The position numbers were made by a program, and so were the translations under genes. Under the pieces are notes generated by a model. The model had not been told where the DNA came from and made no database searches. It was given only the letters and a program-made list of their open reading frames with translations. Below are positions 25,101 through 34,057 of a stretch of 64,000 bases of DNA, piece by piece. The stretch is from CAYMSO01 sp964393185 (GTDB taxonomy: Bacteria > Patescibacteriota > Dojkabacteria > J137). Location of the stretch: positions 75,009 through 139,008 of the forward strand of contig CAYMSO010000004.1 in the NCBI GenBank assembly GCA_964393185.1, given 5' to 3'. Within the stretch, counting starts at the first letter, position 1. Every line of letters starts with the position of its first letter.

Positions 25101-27956
25101 ATTACCTTGATTAACGACATTCAATCCATGAAGTGCAGCAATATCGTACATGGTCGTTACTCCGCCATCCGAAACAAAAATAAATTGATGACTTTGGCCA
25201 AGGGGTGTTGTATTTACCCAGAAACCGCCGTTAGTACTTCTCTCCACAATGGAGGCACCGCTATATGTTCCGTATCTTGGAGCAAGATAAGTATTGCTTA
25301 GAGTGGTTCTTGTTAAGGTATTATCAACTGCAAGACGCGCTATACCATTACCCCAAATAGCTGTTGTTAATTGTATTGCACTATTGCTTGTATCCGAAAA
25401 ATCCTCTGTTAATGTAACTTTAACTGCCTCGAGATTAGGATTTTGCTCTGCTATTGTAAAAGTTAAAGAATAGTTTTGTGTTGTAGAATTATTAGCAACA
25501 TCTGTTGCTCTAAAGTAAACGGTATTCTGACCTAATGGTAGATTTTCTAATTGTATTTGGAACAATTCCTTGGATGAATTATAAGCTCCATCTGTCGGGG
25601 TTGCTGTGATCCATGTATTATTATCTAAAGAATAATCAACACTTTGGATATTGTTTACTATGTCTGTTTCGTCATCTTCTACTTCAATTTCTACTTCAGG
25701 GCTAGTTTCGTATATTATGTCTGGGATATCAAAAACATTTATTAATGGAGGAGTGCTATCTTCTGCTTGAATTGTAATTAATTCTCTGGCGTAGGCACCA
25801 TCGTGCAAGACGTTTCCTGCTGAATCAAAAGCTCGAACATGATATACCATGTTGCCATCAGGCAGATCTATTGGAGTTTCTATAATAAAATTTTCTTCTA
25901 CTTCATCAAATGCACCATCGGCTGGGATAGCCTGTGTCCAATTTACAAATCCTGCATCATTGATTAGAAACTCAACTGATGCAATTGTATCGTTATCCGG
26001 ATCATATGCTTGTCCTGTAATAGTTGGTCGTACATTATCTGTAGGATCTGGGGTATATGTATCTAAGGTTACTGTTGGTGGATTTGCATTATCAATAACA
26101 TTTAAAATTAAGTAGTTATCTAAATTCATTAAATTTCCGGATGCATCTGTAGCTTCAAAAGATATAGTTATAGTAGATCCTGGAGATGCAGGTTGACCAA
26201 CAATTATTCTAAATTCTTCTGAAGTGCTATCAAATGCTTCATCTAGAGGAGTTAAACTATTGGTGGACGGAGATCCTAGATCACTATAAAGCACTGTATA
26301 ATTTCCTGATACAATGTTAGAAAATTGATCCGAAATTCTAAATAATACTTCTACTTCGCTAGTCAAAGCTTTGTTTACTACACCAGGATTAACCAAAATT
26401 TCTAAAGTTGGAGGCTCGTTGTCGCCGCCAACAAAACCTGTGTTGTAATTACCAGTGGAGCCAAAAGTTATTGCATCATTCCAAATATCATTTTTAAAAG
26501 TAAAAGCAGCATAACAATATGCTTGTCCAACTGTTACATCTAAATCTGAAAATGCGATAGAATCGTTAGCAACTGGATCAATTGTTTCATTAACAGTCAA
26601 TCCACTTTCGTGATTAAGAGGATAATTAGAATCGGTACATGCTCCATCCACTCTTTGAACACGAATTATATTCAGTGCATCGTTAGGAACTGTGTATGTT
26701 ATATCAACTTGAGAGTCACTATTGTCGCTAGCATTTAAGTCTAGAACAGGTTGTGGGAAATTGCCATAATCAAAATTAAAGGTAAAGAACTCGCCCGTTC
26801 TTGGATATTCGACTGCATAAGAATCTGTAATTCTGATTTTAAATTCGTATTGTTGATTTTGATCAAGATTTAAATCTGATATATCAAGATAGTAATAACC
26901 ATCACGCGTATTAATTGAATTAGCAGGGGCATGCCCTGGTATTTCAAAAGCAAAAGTATCCACTACTCTTTCTTGTCCAAAATATTGCAAAGAATCATTT
27001 ATAATATTGAATCTAATTTCCTGTGTATCTGATGTCGGAAAGTCCTGTATCTTTTCTGCATAAATTGGATTACCTAAATCAAAACTTACATTAAAGAAAT
27101 CGGAATCTGTTGGTCCAGGCCAATAGTTATTATCTGAATCTTTTAGTCTTACCTTAGCAATTTTTCCATTTTCCACCACTTCATTTGTAAGATCAAAGTA
27201 CATATCTTGATCAAACTCACATCTGGATTGATAGATAGGATAAGTTTCGGAACTTATTTCGCTTCCTATTTCTACATAAAGTTCTGTTATTGGTGCTGTA
27301 CAAACATCTGTAGCAGAATCTATAACCAAATTAAAATTAGGATCTGTATATGCAATTTTGGTATTAGATAAAGATACTGATAGTTGATTTGGATCTATAA
27401 ATTCATAACTATAGCTGGCTAGTAAAACTTTCTCGGCTTGCAGGGAATTCCCATTCACTGCATAAGCATAGATTTCGTAAGTTCCATCTTGTCCAAGTTG
27501 ATTATAATAACTGCTAATATCTGTACTAAATTCATATTCTGTGTAATCTTCTAAATCTCCTCCCACAATACGGGTAAGTCCAGTATCAGTTTCAAAAAAA
27601 TTTGAATTATTGCCTTGAACCTCCACTCTAATCTGGGCGTAACTAATACCACTTTCAAAATCCTCTGCACTGAAAGTTATCAGTTTCTCTGTTTGACTTA
27701 CGTCTGTAGTTTGTAAAAGTGTAATGCTAGGTGCAGTTTGATCTAAGGAGCAAGTTTCTGGATCGTCATTGCAAGGCACAGCGGCATTTATAAATCTTCC
27801 TTTACCATCTGCCAAAACAAATGTAACTATCGACATAAAAAGCACAAGCGAGAGTAAGCATACAAATAATATGTGTTCAAAATAGTGTTCTATGTGGATT
27901 AGTCTTTTTTTCATCAATCGCGAGTAAGGGCTAAAACTGTATTTATATTCAAACAC
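22086..27956 (-). CDS. Giant surface protein: Ig-like repeats, propeller-like region, membrane helices and two carboxypeptidase-regulatory domains
   Basis: The 1956-residue protein has a signal/anchor helix at about residues 28-50, then a long exported region. Ig/cadherin-like modules with the repeated pattern PP/APxIxxL and YxVxxxDxxGN occur (for example from about 59, 515, 635 and 740). A central stretch (about 850-1240) of short FVSDGG- and VATSGNGIAWI-like blades looks like a beta-propeller. More Ig-like domains follow (about 1440-1640). Near the C-terminus are a membrane helix (about 1665-1690), a CarboxypepD_reg-like domain (about 1695-1775), two helices (about 1790-1850) and a second such domain. 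The start may be this GTG or the ATG at 27914, since neither has a ribosome site. It is probably an adhesin or surface-layer component. Confidence 0.8.
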   Translation of the reverse strand: MFEYKYSFSPYSRLMKKRLIHIEHYFEHILFVCLLSLVLFMSIVTFVLADGKGRFINAAVPCNDDPETCSLDQTAPSITLLQTTDVSQTEKLITFSAEDFESGISYAQIRVEVQGNNSNFFETDTGLTRIVGGDLEDYTEYEFSTDISSYYNQLGQDGTYEIYAYAVNGNSLQAEKVLLASYSYEFIDPNQLSVSLSNTKIAYTDPNFNLVIDSATDVCTAPITELYVEIGSEISSETYPIYQSRCEFDQDMYFDLTNEVVENGKIAKVRLKDSDNNYWPGPTDSDFFNVSFDLGNPIYAEKIQDFPTSDTQEIRFNIINDSLQYFGQERVVDTFAFEIPGHAPANSINTRDGYYYLDISDLNLDQNQQYEFKIRITDSYAVEYPRTGEFFTFNFDYGNFPQPVLDLNASDNSDSQVDITYTVPNDALNIIRVQRVDGACTDSNYPLNHESGLTVNETIDPVANDSIAFSDLDVTVGQAYCYAAFTFKNDIWNDAITFGSTGNYNTGFVGGDNEPPTLEILVNPGVVNKALTSEVEVLFRISDQFSNIVSGNYTVLYSDLGSPSTNSLTPLDEAFDSTSEEFRIIVGQPASPGSTITISFEATDASGNLMNLDNYLILNVIDNANPPTVTLDTYTPDPTDNVRPTITGQAYDPDNDTIASVEFLINDAGFVNWTQAIPADGAFDEVEENFIIETPIDLPDGNMVYHVRAFDSAGNVLHDGAYARELITIQAEDSTPPLINVFDIPDIIYETSPEVEIEVEDDETDIVNNIQSVDYSLDNNTWITATPTDGAYNSSKELFQIQLENLPLGQNTVYFRATDVANNSTTQNYSLTFTIAEQNPNLEAVKVTLTEDFSDTSNSAIQLTTAIWGNGIARLAVDNTLTRTTLSNTYLAPRYGTYSGASIVERSTNGGFWVNTTPLGQSHQFIFVSDGGVTTMYDIAALHGLNVVNQGNEDLQSITVGGREYLVVLTGVGFVILDTNNTPSNPNDDTVANYIDQNIFSGRSQFNMAEVIDNGDGTFGVLIHNVVPTPSISYVEPLNDFADINDGDIIYQTTAPALNAPGGVRLKQQPGTNNIWFLRDSDDDIIKWNYGASVEDEGDDAITAYGVQRVRDIDWDSQGNMFVATSGNGIAWIESNGTVHNNFITRAQVGDFGLARIYYMEGQYPEGDQLFAVAIGSGFIYHIYYNNTLTNRFDDQIIQYDPFLGNYPADEPHLYIENYNTFFANMPRYGFFKYDIDRDFDNTNVAVSVTSVNEHLYADYIKLESANVVGYNYDVQKQEKTKNKNIFANLIPNAKAQTIPANVQVQVTNNGVDWYDIDVGEIVNFPQEDYRIRFRLILQKAAEGQTPIIDNLQLTYSAYKDASSVETNGVNVTFNPDSICKNSNNAFSISINTVDILGNPTSENGNFSIAMRKVGSATNASGLSVTGGTFVNGSATLNGVTFNTPTEGVYQLYVNYNSEEYLSDSGLLVSNCNNNVEEGGNNTNVNNPKPSIEFTADDYQIAKGEKTNINWKSANVTKVTIAGIGQVNLNGKLEVSPQKTTKYKIIGEGPYGSVEAELTIIVEGTIADLVAEVDTNQTLVGNKVKVSWNAEGADYVRIVDVEGNLSPIGTHDVFFTSPGTFVIEVIAYYPDGTTQSKIFSITVLDSIATTEEAGDVFSYFNTLGTSVTTLTAATLATIIVLNRFGIIGLLLPRRKKYWGIVYDSEENRPISFATLRVFNSSGNMVSQTVSDIDGKYGLLVEEPGNYKLEARAVGFANFEREIVISEENDELEVVEDVPMQKIDESSRNFLVNLSYSRSSIYNAFRKLLFILTIVGFIYSMYAALVSPLTTNIMILVFYFVLFAAHIYVFTKKTVKGRVVDQKTGESVGGASVRIYQDNRQISIALTNNNGELKLKLKPGKYQALASKQGYQMYSKDGESSQYLLVDIEINNYGYITEDILITKLGGKNTRDSNPFS

Positions 27957-27993
27957 AATTCAGCTTTAATTACAACCGCTTTTCTGGTTAGAA

Positions 27994-29223
27994 CTAAGGA
28001 TATACTTGCCTTGTATACCAATTGGCTACCCATCCTTTTTGTCCATCCTGCAGCTCAATTTCTATCCATCCGTTACCTGCATCGTTTGTTTTGAAGTACC
28101 TTTCTCCTGGCGATACTTGAGATATAACAGTACCAACGCTGGAAGGAGTTTGTCTAACTCTTAGTATTCCAGTTTCGGTATTGCCAATTTCTATTATGGG
28201 TCTATCTGGAGCACTTAGGTTTACCTTGATGGAAAATGGATTTGCGTTTATGTTTTTACCATCAGGTGTGCTTAGAGTGAATGTTTCACTTATTTCCCCA
28301 ACGTAAAGAGGTGCTCTTAGCTGTACATCGAACGTTCCTTCTTCGAATCTTCTAAGGGCTAATTCATCGCCTAAGATACTAAATTGTGAGGTGCTTAGCC
28401 ACACATTATTTAGAAAAAATGTACTTGCACCTCCATCTGATTTAGTGGCAATTAATTCGGAACTTGTTCCTCCGTACACTCCGTATTCGCTCAGATTATT
28501 TAATCTAATAGAAACAATAAAAGTGCTTCCTGGCTTTACTGGTTCGGAAGGCACTATAACCTCATCCACTCTTAAATTATATGATTTTTCCACAGGCTGA
28601 TATTTGGGTTTTATAGTATTTTTTATTGAATCTAAGCTACTATTCCAGATACCAAATATGTCATTTGCAGCCATAGTTACACTTCTTGTGGCTTGATTTC
28701 TTACAAACTTTACACCCTTAACTTCTATATTATTTGGATTAATTGCATTTTGGTTGCAAAGCTTTAATAACAACTCTGAAAGACTATTGATTGATCTAGG
28801 ATCAAATTTGCTTGCGGACTTTTCTGTAAGATAAGCTATCAAAATCATATTATTTCCAATACCCGAAACACTTATCTGTCTTTCGTCACGACCTTTATTA
28901 CCTTCGTAAACATTGCCATCTTCGTCTACTACATAGTGAAAGGGAATATCGCTAAATCCTAGTTTATCGACTGTAAAGTAGTGTAATCCTCTGTACCATT
29001 CACTTGATTCCGTCTCAAAATTGGATGTAGGAATATAAACTGGTGCAATTACTATTTTTTGAGGCAGCGTATAGTTTACGTCGTCTTTAATTAGGCTTTT
29101 ATCTATTTTAAGTTCATCAGTTGAAAGGATAGTTAAAGCATTAACATTACCCGCACTCATTATGAAAATAAGAGCAGTTGTGAGTACAATAAGTATTTTT
29201 GTGGTAATTTTACTTTGCTTCAT
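27994..29223 (-). CDS. PGRP/Amidase_2-like protein with C-terminal SH3 domain, zinc site degenerate
   Basis: The 409-residue exported protein has a signal peptide (about residues 9-29), a peptidoglycan-recognition-like domain (about 50-200), an Ig-like domain (about 215-335) and an SH3b domain (about 345-405, ending GWVANWYTRQVY). The core PFHYVVDEDGNVYEGN near residues 98-113 keeps one zinc His, but the first ligand region (usually HHTA) reads APVY and the later GHRD/CPG region is absent. It therefore probably binds, rather than cuts, peptidoglycan. It precedes the giant surface gene on the same strand by about 37 nt, so the two may act together at the wall. Confidence 0.75.
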   Translation of the reverse strand: MKQSKITTKILIVLTTALIFIMSAGNVNALTILSTDELKIDKSLIKDDVNYTLPQKIVIAPVYIPTSNFETESSEWYRGLHYFTVDKLGFSDIPFHYVVDEDGNVYEGNKGRDERQISVSGIGNNMILIAYLTEKSASKFDPRSINSLSELLLKLCNQNAINPNNIEVKGVKFVRNQATRSVTMAANDIFGIWNSSLDSIKNTIKPKYQPVEKSYNLRVDEVIVPSEPVKPGSTFIVSIRLNNLSEYGVYGGTSSELIATKSDGGASTFFLNNVWLSTSQFSILGDELALRRFEEGTFDVQLRAPLYVGEISETFTLSTPDGKNINANPFSIKVNLSAPDRPIIEIGNTETGILRVRQTPSSVGTVISQVSPGERYFKTNDAGNGWIEIELQDGQKGWVANWYTRQVYP

Positions 29224-29317
29224 ACTTTTAAATCACTATTATTATATAGTAATCTCATAATAAAATGTCGCTTTTTTAACTTTACAAGTTTGATTATAAG
29301 TAATGCGAATATTGAAA

Positions 29318-30241
29318 TTAAATTCCTAGTAAGAAAATTGTCATGCCTAATAGATCGTCTATTTCGCCATTCTTTATCGATAAATCAAGTCTAAGTAAAT
29401 TGGTGCTAAGTTGTTTTATTTTATCAAAGGTAAATTTTTGAGCTTTAATTTTTGTTTTTTGTAATACAAACGGATGGATACCTAGGTCACGAGTATTAAT
29501 ATTATTTCTTTGTGAATAAATCACTTTCGAAATTAAATCAAACTCTCTCGCAAGCAAAGCAATTAAAGGTTGCATACTACTTTCGTAAGTGGCAATCTTT
29601 TCTAGCTCCTTGATTGCATTTTTATAATCTCTATTTCCTACAAAATCTAAAAAGTTCCATATATTTCCTCTTGCATCAAAACCTAGAATTGAAAAAAGCA
29701 TTTTATCTTCAATCTCGGTTTGACCTACTGCAGAAAGGTATAAATAAATTTTTTCTAGTTCTCTGCTCAATAGCCATTTGTCTGTGCCTAAAGATTCAAC
29801 CAAGGTATTTAATTGAATCTCGGAAAGTTTAATACCTTTTTCTAAACAAAACTCTTTGATCCAAGTATTTATTTGCCAAGGTTTTAGAGATGTAAATTCG
29901 AAGATTCTCCCTTTTTTCTTTAAGTCCTTATACAATTTACTTCTACCGTCTATCTTGCCATTTTCCCAGATGATAATGTCGTACTGATCTACTCTATCAA
30001 AATTAGTTTGCAGCAAATCTACTAATTTTCTATTTTCGAATAACCTTTTTGCAAAAATGATATTTCCTCCACCAAACATGTCAATACTTTCAAAATTACT
30101 TAGAAAAGTATCTACAGAAGTGATCTCGTCTGCATTTATAATTTTTACTACATCAATAACGTCTTTTTTTAATTTTAATACCTCCTGGAAAGCTCTGTGA
30201 TAACTTTCGAAAGTATCCTCTCCACAAAAAATTTTTATCAT
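29318..30241 (-). CDS. holA: DNA polymerase III delta subunit
   Basis: The 307-residue protein has the HolA pattern: MIKIFCGEDTFESYHR at the start, FGGGNIIFAKRL near residue 58, FEFTSLKPWQINTWI near 109-123, and helical collar region near 210-300 with ALLAREFDLI. It is the clamp-loader subunit that opens the DnaN ring. Its start overlaps the stop of the upstream membrane protein gene by 4 nt (ATGA), so translation is coupled. The Walker A motif is absent, as is normal for delta. Confidence 0.9.
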   Translation of the reverse strand: MIKIFCGEDTFESYHRAFQEVLKLKKDVIDVVKIINADEITSVDTFLSNFESIDMFGGGNIIFAKRLFENRKLVDLLQTNFDRVDQYDIIIWENGKIDGRSKLYKDLKKKGRIFEFTSLKPWQINTWIKEFCLEKGIKLSEIQLNTLVESLGTDKWLLSRELEKIYLYLSAVGQTEIEDKMLFSILGFDARGNIWNFLDFVGNRDYKNAIKELEKIATYESSMQPLIALLAREFDLISKVIYSQRNNINTRDLGIHPFVLQKTKIKAQKFTFDKIKQLSTNLLRLDLSIKNGEIDDLLGMTIFLLGI

Positions 30242-30924
30242 CTTATAAAACTTATATTTGTGTTAACTGTTAATACAATTTTATCTTCACTTAAATCGAT
30301 AGCATTAATAGTAAAGGAATTCGAAGCATTAATAATTTCCAAGATGAGTTCATCACTACGTTCCTTGTCACCGAGCCTTAACAATTTTAACGTGCTACGT
30401 ATCACGGCTTTACTAACAATTTCGGGTATTCCAATTCTATTTGTTCCGATATGCTCCACTACAATCTCATCTCCTTTCTGAACTTTGAGTTTGACGACAC
30501 CCAATAAAGGGTTATCTTTTATAGAATCCTCCAAAATCCAATACATAATTATGGTATCTTCCTTTATATCTAATCTTAAATCTCGCAAACCGTTAAAATT
30601 TTCTCTAGCAAGTGCAGTCAATTCTTTTTCGGAAATTTCAACTTTACTCTCTTGGAGATTATTGATTTGCGAATCTATATTTTTCTTAATATCTTCTGTT
30701 GAGTAATCTTCGGGTTCAAATTCGTAAGTAACAAGGCCATTATTGTTCCAGTCTACAAAAGGTTTCCATAGAAATCTTGGACGCTGAATAATGGTTAATA
30801 TAACTAGCACAACAAAAATAATAATAAATAAGCAACCGCCCAATGTAATAGATTTACATGAGCAACCAATCCCTCGTTTAGTTTGTTTTGTATTCTGATC
30901 TGTGGAAATTTTCTCTTCATCCAT
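30238..30924 (-). CDS. Single-pass membrane protein of unknown function
   Basis: The 228-residue protein has a Cys/Gly-rich stretch (GIGCSCKS near residues 18-25), one transmembrane helix at about 29-48, and an outside domain of roughly 175 residues with alternating strands and helices. I recognise no family. It overlaps holA by 4 nt and is separately promoted by a TATACT about 21 nt upstream. Confidence 0.6.
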   Translation of the reverse strand: MDEEKISTDQNTKQTKRGIGCSCKSITLGGCLFIIIFVVLVILTIIQRPRFLWKPFVDWNNNGLVTYEFEPEDYSTEDIKKNIDSQINNLQESKVEISEKELTALARENFNGLRDLRLDIKEDTIIMYWILEDSIKDNPLLGVVKLKVQKGDEIVVEHIGTNRIGIPEIVSKAVIRSTLKLLRLGDKERSDELILEIINASNSFTINAIDLSEDKIVLTVNTNISFIR

Positions 30925-31010
30925 ACTTTAAATTGCTAAGTAATTAAGTATAACAAAATTAACAAAAAGACATGGCCGTTTGTACCATTGATATATGATA
31001 AACTATCTAA

Positions 31011-31538
31011 ATGAATACATTGCAGAGATTTATTATATGTTTAATTATTGGAACGAGCTTAAGCATCTTAAGCTTCTACATGCTGACTAAACTCTCTCCA
31101 TTTAAAGCAGATAAAGTTATGGATTTGATAGAAGAAAAACAGATAGATAAAAATGACTGGGAACTATTAAACGAAGAACTCTCAAATTTGGTTGAGCAAG
31201 GTTTAATTTTTGATTATCTTTCATCTAACGCCTACTTAGTCTTTGTTCTTATGCTCAGCTCTCTTTTCTTTTATTTTGTTGGAATTCATTTAGCAATAGA
31301 TAAATTATTTTTTAAAAAATTCTACGAGAATCCTTTACTAATGGATGCAGTAAGAAGGGGAATTATTTGTTGCTTAATTATAATTTTGTTAATTTACGGA
31401 AAATTATATTTGTTAGATATTTATACCCTCTTAGCTATTCCGGTTGTTGCATTGGCACTCGAAGTAGGTTTCTTTGTAGGTATTAGGCCTACAATACTTA
31501 GAAAAATGAAAAAACTTAAGGAATCCAAAACAAACTAG
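31011..31538 (+). CDS. Membrane protein of unknown function
   Basis: The 175-residue protein has about four hydrophobic segments: residues 5-25, 76-97, 118-137 and 139-160. A charged helix with an EELxxLxEQG pattern lies between the first and second. No family is recognised. It is divergent from the 30924 gene and has TATGAT and TAAACT elements 6-11 nt before the ATG. Confidence 0.55.
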   Translation: MNTLQRFIICLIIGTSLSILSFYMLTKLSPFKADKVMDLIEEKQIDKNDWELLNEELSNLVEQGLIFDYLSSNAYLVFVLMLSSLFFYFVGIHLAIDKLFFKKFYENPLLMDAVRRGIICCLIIILLIYGKLYLLDIYTLLAIPVVALALEVGFFVGIRPTILRKMKKLKESKTN

Positions 31539-31578
31539 AAATTTTAACAGACCTATCTAAGAAAACTTAACCTAGCGA

Positions 31579-32454
31579 TTAAACAAATAAAACCTTTAGC
31601 TCCATGGGTAGCTTTTCTGCTAATTCTCTACCTCCGATAAACAAGGCAGTGGCCCAGCCATCTGACTCCGTTGAATTTACAGCTTGGACGAACACAGTGG
31701 AATAATCCACAGTATGTGGTTTACCAGTTCGAGGATTGATTAGATGATGAAATTGTTTGAATTTTCTGGCCCAAGATCCCGAACTGGCTATAGAAGAATT
31801 ATTTAATTCTACTTCTCCTATTATTTCTTCAATATTATTTTTTTTTACTTTAAGCGCCGCTCTCCATAACATTCCTTCAATATTAAGGCCATGAGCACAA
31901 ATGTCTCCTCCTCCATCAATCAAAAAATTACTAGAAACAGCCAGTAACTTATTAGCAGCGCAATCGATAGCATAGCCTTTTCCAATACCGCCAAGATCGA
32001 TTCGTTGGTCTTGTGCTAATTTTATTCGATTACGTTTTAAGTCTACCTTAATCTCCTGCCAGCTACTTCTCTTTTTAACCCTATCTGCGATAATTTCATT
32101 CAGTTTGGGATTATTTAATTTGGAAAAATCATAATTCGGATCGTATCCGTAAATCTCCAAAAAATCTATTACAGTAGGATCGAATGCCCCATCAGATGCT
32201 CGCGATAGTTTTAACATTTTATTTACTAGCGTACAGAATTCTTCTGAAACTTTAACCCAGCTTCCTGCTTGCCGATTTAGATTAGAAAGCTCACTATTTT
32301 CGTTAAATCTAGTATACTGCTTCACAATTCGATCAAATTCTCCAAAAGCTTCTTCTATAGCTGAATTTATCTTTACTGTGGGTTCAGCGATTTGTACTAC
32401 TTTAATTGTAATAGTAGTGCTCATGAAGTTTTTTTGTCTTTCAATCAGTCTCAT
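31579..32454 (-). CDS. apbE: FAD:protein FMN transferase ApbE-like
   Basis: The 291-residue protein matches ApbE: a MSTTITIKV start region, EFDRIVKQYTRFNENSELSNLN near residues 32-53, IDLGGIGKGYAIDCAA near 155-170 and FLIDGGGDICAHG near 178-190, then HLINPRTGKP near 234. It attaches FMN to a Thr of partner flavoproteins or flavinylates extracellular FMN-binding domains. No signal peptide is seen, and no obvious target gene lies beside it. TATACT (32462-32467) lies 7 nt before the ATG, supporting this start. Confidence 0.88.
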   Translation of the reverse strand: MRLIERQKNFMSTTITIKVVQIAEPTVKINSAIEEAFGEFDRIVKQYTRFNENSELSNLNRQAGSWVKVSEEFCTLVNKMLKLSRASDGAFDPTVIDFLEIYGYDPNYDFSKLNNPKLNEIIADRVKKRSSWQEIKVDLKRNRIKLAQDQRIDLGGIGKGYAIDCAANKLLAVSSNFLIDGGGDICAHGLNIEGMLWRAALKVKKNNIEEIIGEVELNNSSIASSGSWARKFKQFHHLINPRTGKPHTVDYSTVFVQAVNSTESDGWATALFIGGRELAEKLPMELKVLFV

Positions 32455-32532
32455 ATAAATCAGTATACTATATATGTAGTAGTCTATCTGGTAGAATAAT
32501 ACAGGAGATAAACAAAGCTAATTTTTTAAAAA

Positions 32533-33156
32533 ATGCCTATGACATTTCAGAAAATTATTCTTCCTTACTCATTTGCAGCGTTAGAACCGTACATTGATCA
32601 ACAAACAATGGAGATTCATTATGGTAAACATCACCAAACATATACAGATAAATTAAATGCAGCTTTGGAAAAATATCCGGAACTACAAACAAAGTCTGCG
32701 GAGGATTTGCTTAGAAATTTAGACACAATACCGGAGGATATTAGAACTGCAGTTAGAAACAATGCGGGTGGTTTTGTTAATCACAATATATTTTTTGCAG
32801 GGCTTAAGTTAAATGAAAGTGGAAAACCCATGGGTGAATTAGCAGAAGAAATAAATAAAACATTTGGATCTTTCGAAAAATTCAAGGAAGAATTTTCTAC
32901 CTGCGCAATAGCAGTTTTTGGATCTGGATGGGCATGGTTAGCATCTGACGAAAACGGCAAGAACTTGCATATTCACGGGCATCAAAACCAAGACAATCCA
33001 TACATGCATAATCACCATCCAATCTTAGGACTAGATGTTTGGGAACATGCGTATTACCTAAAATATCAAAATAAAAGGCCAGAATATGTAGCAGCTTTTT
33101 GGGACATTATTAACTGGGAAAAAGCTAACGAAATGTTTTTGTTGGCAAGAAAATAG
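32533..33156 (+). CDS. sodA: Superoxide dismutase (Fe/Mn)
   Basis: The 207-residue protein has the four metal ligands of the Fe/Mn family: the His of MEIHYGKHHQTY near residue 31, the His of GGFVNHNIFF near 86, and Asp and His of DVWEHAYYLKYQ near 169-180. The sequence GSGWAWL precedes them. It converts superoxide to peroxide and oxygen. No export signal is present. Gln and Gly positions that separate Fe from Mn types are not decisive by eye. It stands as a single gene. Confidence 0.95.
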   Translation: MPMTFQKIILPYSFAALEPYIDQQTMEIHYGKHHQTYTDKLNAALEKYPELQTKSAEDLLRNLDTIPEDIRTAVRNNAGGFVNHNIFFAGLKLNESGKPMGELAEEINKTFGSFEKFKEEFSTCAIAVFGSGWAWLASDENGKNLHIHGHQNQDNPYMHNHHPILGLDVWEHAYYLKYQNKRPEYVAAFWDIINWEKANEMFLLARK

Positions 33157-33173
33157 ACATTGTCAAAAACGAA

Positions 33174-33389
33174 TTACTGTTCCAATAACTCACTTTCCAC
33201 AAAATTAGAACGGTTTTCTGTTTGAATAGGATCTAACCTATCCACTTCAAGCAATGTAAGTAAGCCTATAATAGCGTCCTTGTTAGCTCCGATTTCTTTC
33301 AAGCTAAAACCTTGGTCTACTAACTTTCTAACTACTTCAAGGTAAGGTTTAAGTCCGATTTGATGAACAGCAGTTACAAGATCATTCAT
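33174..33389 (-). CDS. Small hypothetical protein
   Basis: A 71-residue, mostly helical acidic protein with no membrane segment. It lies tail to tail with sodA. The hydrophobic spacing in the first 45 residues suggests a real small protein, but there is no recognised family. Confidence 0.4.
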   Translation of the reverse strand: MNDLVTAVHQIGLKPYLEVVRKLVDQGFSLKEIGANKDAIIGLLTLLEVDRLDPIQTENRSNFVESELLEQ

Positions 33390-33529
33390 AATTAATATAT
33401 GTTACCAACAAATGATAACATAACAGAAGAATAGATAAAAACTTTTTTTTGAGCACTGCTAAGGTAAAATATTTTGGACTTCTAGCTTAAGGTATTTTAT
33501 TATTAATTTATAATCATTAATCATACTGT

Positions 33530-34057
33530 ATGATGCTTAATTTATATTTTCCTGGCAATTCTCCTCTAAATAAAAATGAACTGGATGAATTTGTACAAAT
33601 GTACAAGCATAATGATGTTGAATACTATGCACACGAATGGACACATTGGAAAGAAGATGATCATGATTTTAAGCTTGAAAAAGAACTCGATACGGTAATG
33701 AAGCATCTAATGAGACTGAAAGGTGTTCATGATTACGGAATTATGGCAAAATCGATTGGAACATACTTTAGCTGCGAGCTTATAAGTAGATTACCAATTC
33801 AACCAAAATATATTGTATTAATGGGAGTACCTACTGGATTATCGCGCGAACAACTAGATATTTATGAACCAGCACTCGAAAGAGCCAATACAAATCTTTT
33901 TGTTATACAAAATGAAGGAGATCCGTTTGGCCCTCTAGAAGATGTTCAAGAGTTATTAACCAATATTAATTATCAAGAAGTTCTTAAAGAAGGAAATAAC
34001 CATTTGTACAGCTATTCGAATGAAGCTTACGAATTGGTTAAACAGTGGATCAGTTAA
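33530..34057 (+). CDS. Alpha/beta-hydrolase-like protein, small
   Basis: The 175-residue protein has the order of an alpha/beta hydrolase catalytic triad: the nucleophile-like Ser in GIMAKSIGTYFS near residues 76-87, an Asp in QNEGDPFG near 125-132 and a His in EGNNHLYSY near 154-162. It is at the short end for the fold, missing the cap. It probably hydrolyses a small ester or acts as a dienelactone-hydrolase-like protein. Its last four bases overlap the flavodoxin gene on the other strand. Confidence 0.6.
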   Translation: MMLNLYFPGNSPLNKNELDEFVQMYKHNDVEYYAHEWTHWKEDDHDFKLEKELDTVMKHLMRLKGVHDYGIMAKSIGTYFSCELISRLPIQPKYIVLMGVPTGLSREQLDIYEPALERANTNLFVIQNEGDPFGPLEDVQELLTNINYQEVLKEGNNHLYSYSNEAYELVKQWIS

